From a virus, in IMG/VR virus record IMGVR_UViG_3300005602_000037, positions 1 to 21,117 of that record: a stretch of 21,117 nt of DNA. The stretch is one strand, 5' to 3'. Numbering within the stretch: position 1 is the stretch's first letter; each line of letters begins with the position of its first letter. The notes beneath the pieces were generated by a model. The model was given only the letters and a program-made list of their open reading frames with translations, was not told the DNA's origin and did no database searches. The position numbers and the translations under genes were made by a program. Shown in pieces: positions 14,945 to 21,117 of this stretch.

Positions 14945-16394
14945 CTCTCGCCGCGCGCCACTCCTCGTAGACTCGAGCAACGTCCGGAGACTTTGCGAGC
15001 ATCGCGAGCGGCGAGACGGACGCCTTGGCCTTCTGCGGCGTCGCGAACTCGGCCGCCTCGATTCCCGTACTGTCCTGCCCGGTCGCGGCTGCCGTCGCTT
15101 GCGCGCGGAGAGGGATCGCGAAGCGAGTGAGCAGCGCGTCGACATCGACATCCTCGGCCTTGCCGAGCTTCTCGAGGATCGTCAAGAGCTTCTCGAGTCC
15201 GTCGGCGACGGCGCCGATCGTTTCCGCTTCCGTCTTCAGCTCGACCGGCGTTGCCGTGTTCCAATCGACGACGGTGAAGCGCTCCGTGATTGCCTCCACG
15301 CCGTATTGGAGAGCGATGTACATCGGGAGCCCTTGCGTGTTGATCGTGAATGCGAGCGCGTCTCCGTCGCTCTTGATGAGGTCCTCTCGGATCGTCCGAT
15401 GGATGTCCGCGTTCGCGAAGCCGGCCCCCCCCGTCGTCGTGACGACCTGGCCCGAAATCGCAACCATTGCCTCGTGATCCGAGGTGTCGATCTCTTTCTG
15501 GAAGACCTGGATCCCGATCCCGTTGCTCTCGAGGAGAGAGACCTTCCATCCTACGGGAAGGACGAAGACCTGATTCATGCCCCAACGGAGAAGCTTTTTG
15601 AACATTCCCTCTCGTTCGAGTTCGTTTGCCCCGAGGGGAGCTTCCATCAGGCGGGCGGGGTTAGCGAGCTTCGCCGAGTAGTTCGACCGACACGACATCG
15701 CGTGCTCTTTGTTGATGTACGCCCGCCCGACCGCGGGCCAGATCCCTCCGTTCCACGGAGCGTTGCGACCCGCGCCGCTTCCGAAGTGGAGGATCCAGCG
15801 GCCGTCGCCGGGCGTCACGGCGAGGAGCCCTGCCGAGCTCGTGAAGTACCACCGGTTCTCCGTCCACCGATATTGGAGGTTCTCCGGATCGAGCCGGACC
15901 ATGACGGGATAGGGGCGCCCCTGCACAGGCACGAGCTCGGCGACGCCCACGCCGAGCGACACGCCATCGGCGTCGAGGAGACCGAGCTCGCTCGGAGGAA
16001 ACATCTCGTCAAACACCGAGCGCGATCCGTTGTTCGCCCTCAGCGCCGAGGCGATTTCAGGGTCGCCGTAGAACCGTTTAGGCAGGCGGACGAGCCCCGC
16101 GCAGCGCGTCCCAAGCAAGCCGGCGATGACGCCGTCGCGCTTGAATGCGCGATGAAGCTGCGCCGCCATGAGGATGTCACCGGAGTCCGCGTTCCGCTGC
16201 GCGATCTCGAGGTCGGCGAGGTACCAGCGGAGCCGCGTACGGGGAAGCGGCTGGATCTGCCCGCCCATCGCCTCGCGGATCTGATCGATCGTCGCATCCT
16301 CGAGAAGAAGCCCGCTCTGGGGCGTGTTCTTCTCGAACGCGCTTACCCCGAGGAGCGCTCGGGTAATTTCTCGGACGGTTGCAACGACGCCCAC
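14922..16394 (-). CDS. Portal protein, Mu gp29 (DUF935)-like, 490 aa
   Basis: GTG 16394 lies 15 bases after the terminase stop. The sequence matches DUF935-type portals: ADLEIAQRNADSGDILMAAQ with HRAFKRDGVIAGLLGTRCAG (about 55-94), LGVGVAELVPVQGRPYPVMV then RLDPENLQYRW (about 144-176), WILHFGSGAG, WNGGIWPAVGRAYINKEHAM and a C-terminal helical region from SISGQVVTTTGGAG onward (AISGQVVTTTGGAG in the protein). The portal forms the dodecameric ring at one capsid vertex through which DNA enters and leaves. Its location after the large terminase is conserved. The length is in the normal range. Confidence 0.9.
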   Translation of the reverse strand: MGVVATVREITRALLGVSAFEKNTPQSGLLLEDATIDQIREAMGGQIQPLPRTRLRWYLADLEIAQRNADSGDILMAAQLHRAFKRDGVIAGLLGTRCAGLVRLPKRFYGDPEIASALRANNGSRSVFDEMFPPSELGLLDADGVSLGVGVAELVPVQGRPYPVMVRLDPENLQYRWTENRWYFTSSAGLLAVTPGDGRWILHFGSGAGRNAPWNGGIWPAVGRAYINKEHAMSCRSNYSAKLANPARLMEAPLGANELEREGMFKKLLRWGMNQVFVLPVGWKVSLLESNGIGIQVFQKEIDTSDHEAMVAISGQVVTTTGGAGFANADIHRTIREDLIKSDGDALAFTINTQGLPMYIALQYGVEAITERFTVVDWNTATPVELKTEAETIGAVADGLEKLLTILEKLGKAEDVDVDALLTRFAIPLRAQATAAATGQDSTGIEAAEFATPQKAKASVSPLAMLAKSPDVARVYEEWRAARDAERRAA

Positions 16395-16409
16395 GTCGGC
16401 GAGCCTATC

Positions 16410-18134
16410 TCAACGACCACGGAGGATCGAGTCGCCCCAGAAGTCGTCGCCCCGCGGATCTTCGTTCCACTGGTACCCTCCCTCTTTTTGCGCTGCCGGC
16501 TTTTTGGCCAGAGGAGAATCGATCTCGGGCACGGATAGGCCGTCTACGTGTGACCAGCACGACAGAGCGAGAGCGTCGAGCTCGTCCGGCGAACAACTGA
16601 GGATGTCTCGGAGGTCATCCTTCCGGATAAGGACCTGCTTCCCATTCTCCGGCTCGAGCCAGCGGAGCGCGTGGAGCTGCTGACGGAGCCGGAGGCTACG
16701 GGGCCAGCACCCGCCGCCCTTCACCCAGTCTTCGAGCCGGCCGAAGAGGAGGTCGCGGGTCAGCTTGTATTGCTTCTCGACCTTCGTGCCGTACTTGATC
16801 GGGATGCCGCCGTGAAATTCCGTGACGAGCATCGTGCCGGGGTTGTTCCGAGCGAAGCCGACGAACTTGTCTCCAATGCGCGCCCCGTCTTTGCCGTCGC
16901 TGTCGACGGTCACGCGAGGGCGGTTGATGTCTAGGTCACTCGACCTCCGGTAACGTCCGACGAAAACGAGGACCTCGTCGAGGAGGCGATCGTCGGTACA
17001 GGGTCCGTCCATCTCGTCGGACGTCCAGATCGGGCAGAGGAGCCGAGTCCCCCGACGGACGGCGATCGCGAACTTGTCCCCCGTCTTCGCCGCCCCGGCG
17101 ATGTCCACTCCGATCGAGAGTCGGCCCTCAGGCGCGGCCTGGTCCTGGATCGTATCGTAGTGCGCCTCTCGCTTCAGGAGCGTCTCGAGAGTGAAGAGCT
17201 GCCCCCTTTCCGCGACGGGCCAAAGCCCGAGGACGTCCGACATGTAGAGCCGAGAATGCTCCCCCCAGAGTATTTTTCGCTCCTCCACCCATTCTCGAGA
17301 GGCCAGTCCGGGGATGTTCGCGCCTTCGGTGATGTTCGGGTTGTCCGCGCTCGAGCACGTCAGAAGGGAAGACTCTCCCGTATCCGTTCGGTAGCTCGGA
17401 GCGTCTTCGTGGAAGGCCTTGTGGGCCCACCCCGTCGTGCGCGTAGGATTCACGGACACCACGAACTTAGCCGTCGCGCTCGCGATGTTCCCCTCGATGA
17501 CTCGATGGTGGTCGTCCGGCACCTCGCAACCCTCATCGACCAAGACGAGCATGTTACCCCCCGATATTCCTCGGAGCCCTCCGCCCCCGGGATTGGCGAC
17601 CATCCCGAAGATCGCGCGAGTGTCCTCCGCTCGGAGGCCGGTCTTGCAGCCGACTCCGAGACTGCCGCCGAGAAGCTTCGAGTGAGGGCACGGCGTTGGC
17701 CCTCCGGGGTTGTCTCTCTTGCACTTCACGCATCGCCCATGCCCGAGCATGAGCTGCCGAATCTCTAGATAGATGATCTCGTCAATCTGTTCGAGCTTCG
17801 GGGCAATGAGGATCACCCGCGCCTTCTCGTGAGTCGCCCAGTACCAGATTGCAACACAGGCTAGAGCCAAGGACTTGCCGACCTTCCGCCCCCCCGCCAC
17901 CCCCGTCAGTCTCGAGGACGCGACGGTGAGTACAACTGAAATCTGGAAGGCCCACAGCGAGACTCCGAGGACGTCTCTCATGAACTCGAGAGGGTGAAGG
18001 CGGTAGTACTCCGACGGCCACGCCGTAGACGATTCCTCGTCGAGCCCGGCGTCGAAGACCTTGCGCCATTCGGTCTCGGGGCGAGCCCCACGCGCAGCCT
18101 GAGGAAGCGCACGCCGGACTCGAGACGGCCTCAC
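16410..18134 (-). CDS. terL: Terminase large subunit, 574 aa
   Basis: GTG 18134 overlaps the preceding stop as GTGA. The N-terminal ATPase has Walker A GGRKVGKS (81-88), Walker B MLVLVDEG (Asp200, Glu201) and a coupling motif FVVSVNPTRTTGWA. The C-terminal RNase H-like nuclease has SIGVDIAGAAKTGD (Asp344), VTVDSDGKDG (about 408-417) and SPDELDALALS near 525. Between the two Walker motifs, residues about 135-163 hold Cys135, Cys138, Cys149, His151 and Cys163, a possible zinc knuckle not standard for TerL. The enzyme cuts concatemeric DNA and drives it into the prohead through the portal encoded next door. Confidence 0.93.
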   Translation of the reverse strand: MRPSRVRRALPQAARGARPETEWRKVFDAGLDEESSTAWPSEYYRLHPLEFMRDVLGVSLWAFQISVVLTVASSRLTGVAGGRKVGKSLALACVAIWYWATHEKARVILIAPKLEQIDEIIYLEIRQLMLGHGRCVKCKRDNPGGPTPCPHSKLLGGSLGVGCKTGLRAEDTRAIFGMVANPGGGGLRGISGGNMLVLVDEGCEVPDDHHRVIEGNIASATAKFVVSVNPTRTTGWAHKAFHEDAPSYRTDTGESSLLTCSSADNPNITEGANIPGLASREWVEERKILWGEHSRLYMSDVLGLWPVAERGQLFTLETLLKREAHYDTIQDQAAPEGRLSIGVDIAGAAKTGDKFAIAVRRGTRLLCPIWTSDEMDGPCTDDRLLDEVLVFVGRYRRSSDLDINRPRVTVDSDGKDGARIGDKFVGFARNNPGTMLVTEFHGGIPIKYGTKVEKQYKLTRDLLFGRLEDWVKGGGCWPRSLRLRQQLHALRWLEPENGKQVLIRKDDLRDILSCSPDELDALALSCWSHVDGLSVPEIDSPLAKKPAAQKEGGYQWNEDPRGDDFWGDSILRGR

Positions 18135-18640
18135 GTTGCTTCCTCAAGCGCACGGAGCGCCGCATGGGCTGCTGCGAAGGCTTCCTTGTGGGGTCGAATG
18201 GCGTCGACGACGACTTGTAGCCCCCGGCGAAAGTGTGGCGAAGCCATTACGACCCGGGCCGTCAGTTCGCCCTCGCCCCTCACGCGGGCGAGATGCCGGA
18301 GCGCAGCGCCGAGTGCTACCGCTATCGGTACCCGATCCCTCGCCGACATCTCTGGATCAGACTCAACATCGCGACGATCCTGTTTGAGGTTCGAGACGAG
18401 TTCCTCGAACTCTTCCCTCGTCGACCGGACACCGACCGAGGCAACCTTCGTCGCTCGAACCTGGCGCGCCGCGAAGCCTCCCGATCGGAGCTTGGCGAGG
18501 AGCCCTCGCGCGGCCTCCCCGCTTGAGCAGTCGACGACGACCCGGAAAACTTCAGCTGCCGGAGCTGCGACCTGCGCTGGCGCTGGCCGCCGAGCGTCCG
18601 CCGCCTTTGCCCTTTTTGCCGCCTTTGCCGCCACGTCCAC
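18131..18640 (-). CDS. Possible small terminase or packaging accessory protein, 169 aa
   Basis: The frame ends in a GTGA overlap with terL, the usual place for a small terminase. GTG 18640 gives 169 residues; a later GTG is possible because the first 25 residues are low-complexity Ala/Lys. The remainder has a short beta-alpha-beta unit (VFRVVVDCSSGEAARGLLAK, LRSGGFAARQVRATKVASVG), then a helical part (STREEFEELVSNLKQDRRDV, PIAVALGAALRHLARVRGEG, HFRRGLQVVVDAIRPHKEAF). Small terminases are mainly helical DNA binders. No HTH is evident, so I name it only on synteny. It overlaps the Lys/Gly-rich mini-ORF in another frame. Confidence 0.6.
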   Translation of the reverse strand: MDVAAKAAKRAKAADARRPAPAQVAAPAAEVFRVVVDCSSGEAARGLLAKLRSGGFAARQVRATKVASVGVRSTREEFEELVSNLKQDRRDVESDPEMSARDRVPIAVALGAALRHLARVRGEGELTARVVMASPHFRRGLQVVVDAIRPHKEAFAAAHAALRALEEAT

Positions 18641-18659
18641 CCTTGCTTTTCTTGGCCAT
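18552..18659 (-). CDS. Nested Lys/Gly-rich 35-residue ORF
   Basis: ATG 18659 comes 10 bases after the stop of the 117-residue gene and encodes 35 residues: MAKKSKGGRGGKGGKKGKGG followed by a Ser/Ala/Gly tail ending RSSGS. It overlaps the beginning of the possible small terminase by 89 bases in a different frame. The GC-rich repeat composition of this stretch could produce such an ORF by chance, and no clear Shine-Dalgarno is present. In its favour, it has the only ATG in the gap and an extreme basic composition fitting a nucleic-acid-binding peptide. A frameshift joining it to the next gene is also conceivable. Confidence 0.4.
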   Translation of the reverse strand: MAKKSKGGRGGKGGKKGKGGGRSAASASAGRSSGS

Positions 18660-18669
18660 TACCCGAAGG

Positions 18670-19023
18670 CTAACCCAGTTTCTTGCTCTTTGGGAAGCTT
18701 GCCCGAGGTCCGATGTCGATCCCGAGGATCGCGGCCGCATGGACCCCGTCCACGTGCTTGTTGCCGAGAGCGGCGAGCCCTTGCGCCTCCAGGAAGCAAT
18801 CCTTCTGCTGTCGCGTCTCGAAACAGAAACACACCCAGTACTCGGAGTCGGTCACGAGCTTGAAGCGAGCCTTCTCGTTTTTTGCTCGCTCGCGGAAGGC
18901 TTTGCTCGTCGCGGAGACGGCCTCGGTGACGGCAGTTACGGGCGAGGCGTCGAGGTCGAGACCTCCGAAGTCGAGCGACCCAAGGTCCTCCGTGACAGCT
19001 CGAGGTGCGCGAGGGGGAGCCAT
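18670..19023 (-). CDS. Conserved-looking phage protein downstream of PAPS-reductase-like gene, 117 aa
   Basis: ATG 19023 has AAAGGA about 8 bases upstream and overlaps the preceding gene by 88 bases in another frame. The N-terminal 35 residues are acidic and low-complexity (LGSLDFGGLDLDASPVTAVT). The core is RFKLVTDSEYWVCFCFETRQ, QKDCFLEAQGLAALGNKHVD and GVHAAAILGIDIGP. I recognise this pattern (a beta hairpin, then QKxxFL and K(Y/H)xDG) from short phage proteins of unknown function that often lie close to ParB-like or PAPS-reductase-like genes. The core looks like a small alpha/beta fold. No catalytic residues are obvious. It probably works with the upstream ATPase or in packaging (inference). 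Confidence 0.75.
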   Translation of the reverse strand: MAPPRAPRAVTEDLGSLDFGGLDLDASPVTAVTEAVSATSKAFRERAKNEKARFKLVTDSEYWVCFCFETRQQKDCFLEAQGLAALGNKHVDGVHAAAILGIDIGPRASFPKSKKLG

Positions 19024-19877
19024 TCGAGAATCCTTTCGTAGTCGCGAGGAAATCGTTTCTTGATTGGGCCTAAAAACCGAGCGTCGACTCCGTCGAAACT
19101 CCGGCCGAACAAGTCGTAATCAACAGGAAGCCCACACCCCGCGGCCGAGATCGCCTTGCGTACATCTGTAATCCGCCAGTCGTAGACCGGGAGAAAACTA
19201 CGGCGCTTTGCGTTCAGCGACCCGTTCTGGCGGATGTTCGCGAGCCGGATCGGAGAGTCTACCGCTCGAGTCCAGACGGCCACGTACGTCTCGCGAGAGA
19301 CCTTGGCGACCGCGCGCACGTGGTCCTCGACCTGTTCGTACTTCAGGTTCGGCCACCGCTGTTGCTCAATCACCTCCGCGCGCTCCGGTGACTGAAATGT
19401 CAGACTTCGCATCAGGCGAGGAAAGCTCGGGTGGGGGAGTCGTAGGATCGTCTCTCCGAAAAACTTTTCGTACTTCCGGATCCCGTCCTCGACAAACTCG
19501 AGCTCGGGGACAAGCCACAGGTAAAAAGGGACGATTCGTCGGAAGCCCGCTTCGCGTAGACGCAGCCAGGCAGCGAGTGAATCCTTGCCACACGAAAACG
19601 AGAGCAACACCGTGTCCGAGCGAGAGAGCACAGCACGGCAGAGGGCTACCGAGTCGGGGTAGTGCCGGGCGAGCGGCCCCGCCGCAGCCGAGGGATCCCA
19701 CGCCTCGGGAGCGATCCCGAAGAGATCGGCGAACCTCCCCCGAGTGAGACCTCTCGGCTTTCCTCCGTGGCCGAGGATGTGCCGGAGCGTGCCCTCGGAC
19801 ACCCCGACGCGCCGTGCCACCTCTCGACCTCCTAGCTTCGCGACGATCGAGCGCAGCGCTTCGGCTCCGAGGGACAT
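18936..19877 (-). CDS. HTH domain fused to PAPS-reductase-like PP-loop ATPase, 313 aa
   Basis: ATG 19877 has AGGA about 8 bases upstream. Residues about 8-55 form a helix-turn-helix (LGGREVARRVGVSEGTLRHI, then LTRGRFADLFGI). Residues about 88-290 form a PP-loop domain: LLSFSCGKDSLAAWLRLREA (95-100 is SCGKDS, a variant of SGGKDS), VAVWTRAVDSPIRLANIRQN (about 199-218) and FLPVYDWRITDVRKAISAAG with PVDYDLFGRSFDG. The family activates a substrate by adenylation and includes CysH and DndC. The C-terminal Cys motif of true assimilatory CysH reductases is absent, so sulfate assimilation is unlikely. DNA or nucleotide modification coupled to DNA recognition is one inference; a regulatory role is another. 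Confidence 0.88.
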   Translation of the reverse strand: MSLGAEALRSIVAKLGGREVARRVGVSEGTLRHILGHGGKPRGLTRGRFADLFGIAPEAWDPSAAAGPLARHYPDSVALCRAVLSRSDTVLLSFSCGKDSLAAWLRLREAGFRRIVPFYLWLVPELEFVEDGIRKYEKFFGETILRLPHPSFPRLMRSLTFQSPERAEVIEQQRWPNLKYEQVEDHVRAVAKVSRETYVAVWTRAVDSPIRLANIRQNGSLNAKRRSFLPVYDWRITDVRKAISAAGCGLPVDYDLFGRSFDGVDARFLGPIKKRFPRDYERILEWLPLAHLELSRRTLGRSTSEVSTSTPRP

Positions 19878-20379
19878 GCGACCATCCTAAGCGTAGAATT
19901 GCGCGCTCGTCAATCAGGGAGCAAGACGAGAGCTTTTTTCGGTTCCCTTGGGCCCTGACGTGCCCCCAAACACTGTTCCCGAGGCCCTTAGGGTCGCGGC
20001 GCTCCGAGTCACCAGGCGGTCCAGTTGAGTGAAGGACGTCACGTGTGACCACGTCAATCGTCGCGGCGTCCGGAGGCGCCTCTTGTCGAGACGTCGATAT
20101 CTCGGTCGAGGCATCATTCGACAGTACTGGTGCGGACCCAGAAGCCACATCGTATCCATCGACAGCGCCATCGCTGGCCAATGCATCGGAAACTGAGGCT
20201 CCATCTCGAACATCTTCGGGCTCCTTCGCGTCGAGCTCAGCTCGATCTATCGCACCAGCTACCACCGCCCCGACCTCCGCCGAGAATGCCCCAGGCGACC
20301 CGTCTTGGGTCGCGAAGCCCCCGCACCCCGCCAAGGCCAGCAAAACGCTTCCTAGGCCCCCCAGCGCGCCAGCGTTCAC
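19366..20379 (-). CDS. Candidate lipoprotein with uncertain C-terminus, up to 337 aa
   Basis: GTG 20379 overlaps the 35-residue ORF stop as GTGA, and GGAGG lies 10 bases upstream. The N-terminus (VNAGALGGLGSVLLALAGCG) looks like a lipoprotein signal with lipobox LAGC, although it has no positive charge before the hydrophobic stretch; an alternative GTG at 20421 adds Arg-Arg. About 90 residues of acidic Ala/Asp-rich linker follow (AELDAKEPEDVRDGASVSDA). From about residue 110 the sequence loses character, and the frame does not stop until 19366, where 512 bases lie inside the better supported PP-loop gene. Either the true gene is shorter through a frameshift or truncation, or the tail is spurious. 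An exported protein such as a superinfection-exclusion factor is possible. Confidence 0.4.
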   Translation of the reverse strand: MNAGALGGLGSVLLALAGCGGFATQDGSPGAFSAEVGAVVAGAIDRAELDAKEPEDVRDGASVSDALASDGAVDGYDVASGSAPVLSNDASTEISTSRQEAPPDAATIDVVTRDVLHSTGPPGDSERRDPKGLGNSVWGHVRAQGNRKKLSSCSLIDERAILRLGWSHVPRSRSAALDRREARRSRGGTARRGVRGHAPAHPRPRRKAERSHSGEVRRSLRDRSRGVGSLGCGGAARPALPRLGSPLPCCALSLGHGVALVFVWQGFTRCLAASTRSGLPTNRPFLPVACPRARVCRGRDPEVRKVFRRDDPTTPPPELSSPDAKSDISVTGARGGD

Positions 20380-20483
20380 GATGAACTCGCCTCCACCTCG
20401 GCGTTCCGTTTCCGAGCCCACCGGGCGAGCCGCTCGCGACGCTGCTCCGGGGTGAGCTTGGCTTGCGACAATGTAAATCTCAT
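20376..20483 (-). CDS. 35-residue TPEQRRER mini-protein
   Basis: ATG 20483 shares its A with the stop of the zinc-ribbon gene (TGATG), and the stop overlaps the next GTG as GTGA. The product MRFTLSQAKLTPEQRRERLA, followed by RWARKRNAEVEASSS, contains one copy of the same TPEQRRER motif repeated in the preceding protein but in a different frame from it. It may be an independent coupled mini-gene or the displaced C-terminus of a frameshifted longer protein. It is basic and helical, and probably binds nucleic acid or a partner. Confidence 0.55.
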   Translation of the reverse strand: MRFTLSQAKLTPEQRRERLARWARKRNAEVEASSS

Positions 20484-21117
20484 CACTCGCGCCCTTGGTC
20501 CCTATCGCCGCGCGAACGAGTGCGCCAGCCTGCAAGGGAACGCTCGCTTCGCTGCTCCGGAGTCATGGAGGCAGCCGCCGCGCGACCTCCGGCACGACCA
20601 GCGTTTCTCCGTTGCAGCGGAGTCATCGAGGCAGTTGAGGCGCGACCTCCGGCGCGAGCACGCTCTCTTCGCTGCTCCGGAGTCATGGCCGCATTGGATG
20701 CACGAGCACGCTCTCTTCGCTGCTCCGGAGTTAGCCTGGCATTCACCACGCTGGCACCATCGCGTCCTTTCTCTCGCCGTAACTCGATCAAGCAGGCCTT
20801 ATTTCCACAGGTCAAGCGAGGTCGATGCCTCCTATCGATGGCACAGCGGCAAGTTGCACAAAGGAGCACGGGGAGAGCCTCAGCCCGAGACGCGGCCCTA
20901 ATGGCGGGCCAATAGACCCGTGCACATCGACTGCATCTCGGCTTACGATCCGCCCGGATTGCTGCGCGTGCGCCCTTGAGCGTCACAGGATTCCCGCAAT
21001 CGACACAGTAGGCGTGCTTTAGCGAAGGCTCGATGCGCTTTTGTTGATAGTTGAGCGACTTCGCAAGCTGCTCAGTCGAAAAAGATTCGATATCGTCGGC
21101 TCGGATTACAACGTGGT
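20483..21117 (-). CDS. Zinc-ribbon protein with C-terminal TPEQRRER repeats, N-terminus beyond the window
   Basis: The frame is open to the right edge, so the start lies outside. A GTG at 20986 is available, but upstream residues in frame (IESFSTEQLAKSLNYQQKRI, then HAYCVDCGNPV) complete a zinc ribbon and must belong to the protein. Two ribbons are visible: CVDC with CSRC, and CATC with CGNKAC. The C-terminal part has four near-copies of a helical unit: LTPEQRRERARASNAA, MTPEQRRERARAGGRASTAS, MTPLQRRNAGRAGGRAAAAS and MTPEQRSERSLAGW. Such units (x-TPEQRxERARKA) occur in phage and mobile-element proteins, often near nuclease domains. No HNH or catalytic motif is in the visible part. DNA binding is the likeliest role. 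Confidence 0.75.
   Translation of the reverse strand, partial: HVVIRADDIESFSTEQLAKSLNYQQKRIEPSLKHAYCVDCGNPVTLKGARAAIRADRKPRCSRCARVYWPAIRAASRAEALPVLLCATCRCAIDRRHRPRLTCGNKACLIELRREKGRDGASVVNARLTPEQRRERARASNAAMTPEQRRERARAGGRASTASMTPLQRRNAGRAGGRAAAASMTPEQRSERSLAGWRTRSRGDRDQGRE
20551..20728 (-). repeat. In-frame tandem repeat with 60/60/48-base periodicity
   Basis: The plus-strand block GCTGCTCCGG or a near copy appears at 20551, 20611 (GTTGCAGCGG), 20671 and 20719, spaced 60, 60 and 48 bases. These encode 20-, 20- and 16-residue helical repeats of the zinc-ribbon protein. A further copy at 20441 lies in the adjacent mini-ORF in another frame. Confidence 0.8.

Noticed and set aside
14945-15151. 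Upstream extension of the zincin frame
   Set aside because: The 69 extra residues are Arg/Ser-rich and lie inside the portal gene; ATG 14944 gives the natural start.
19880-19913. TTGACG resembling a -35 box upstream of the PP-loop gene
   Set aside because: No acceptable -10 element at the right spacing, and the transcript leader would be almost absent.
19930-19945. Plus-strand T-run (GAGAGCTTTTTTCGG) as an intrinsic terminator
   Set aside because: No GC-rich inverted repeat directly precedes the T-run, and no plus-strand gene ends here.
20045-20455. Plus-strand 136-codon frame rich in Ser, Ala and Pro
   Set aside because: It is antisense to the lipoprotein candidate, and its composition is the complement of the acidic Ala/Asp linker.
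408-21022. Many plus-strand open frames, including long ones at 15099-16538, 10392-11678 and 3557-4498
   Set aside because: They are Arg-rich shadows antisense to recognised minus-strand genes in GC-rich DNA and show no domain or coherent start signal.
1-21117. CRISPR arrays, tRNA or rRNA genes, insertion sequences, attachment sites
   Set aside because: No regularly spaced direct repeats with unique spacers, no cloverleaf or rRNA-like segment, no transposase and no flanking duplications were seen.

Overview
The window is a contiguous late-gene block of a tailed phage or prophage with a contractile tail. Every gene I can support lies on the minus strand, so the genes read from right to left: accessory genes, packaging, head, connector, sheath and tube, tape measure, then tail tip or fibre genes. 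The DNA is GC-rich by eye. GTG and TTG starts are frequent, and start/stop overlaps of the ATGA, GTGA, TTGA and TGATG type join most neighbours. I see no rRNA, tRNA, CRISPR array, insertion sequence or integrase. The host cannot be fixed from the sequence. The GC-rich coding and an Asp/Ala-rich predicted lipoprotein would suit Myxococcota, but that is only inference.

Right edge (about 19.4-21.1 kb): a zinc-ribbon protein with C-terminal TPEQRRER-type repeats runs off the window. It is coupled by TGATG to a 35-residue mini-protein carrying the same repeat, which is coupled by GTGA to a candidate lipoprotein. Next comes a fusion of an HTH domain to a PAPS-reductase-like PP-loop ATPase. It overlaps a 117-residue phage protein, followed by a tiny Lys/Gly-rich ORF nested over the start of a possible small terminase.

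Packaging and head (about 9.4-18.1 kb): large terminase with a Cys-rich insert, Mu gp29-like portal, a HELGHH zincin where Mu-like phages usually carry gpF, a 75-residue protein, an S49 protease with an in-frame scaffold start, a large putative decoration protein, a Mu gpT-like major capsid protein and a small beta-rich protein.

Connector and tail (about 0-9.4 kb): a gp36-like adaptor carrying an extra beta domain, a gpG-like morphogenesis protein, a 32-residue ORF, a putative tail terminator and an inserted HNH endonuclease. These are followed by a DUF2586-type sheath carrying an FCCH-like insert, the tube, and a tail assembly chaperone with a readable -1 frameshift site (G GGA AAA plus a downstream hairpin). 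Last come the tape measure, an unknown 181-residue protein and two beta-rich fibre or baseplate-like proteins, the leftmost cut by the window edge.

Together these genes package DNA through the terminase and portal, build a protease-matured T=n capsid on an internal scaffold, close it with connector proteins and attach a contractile tail whose length is set by the tape measure. Lysis, replication and most baseplate genes are not in the window.
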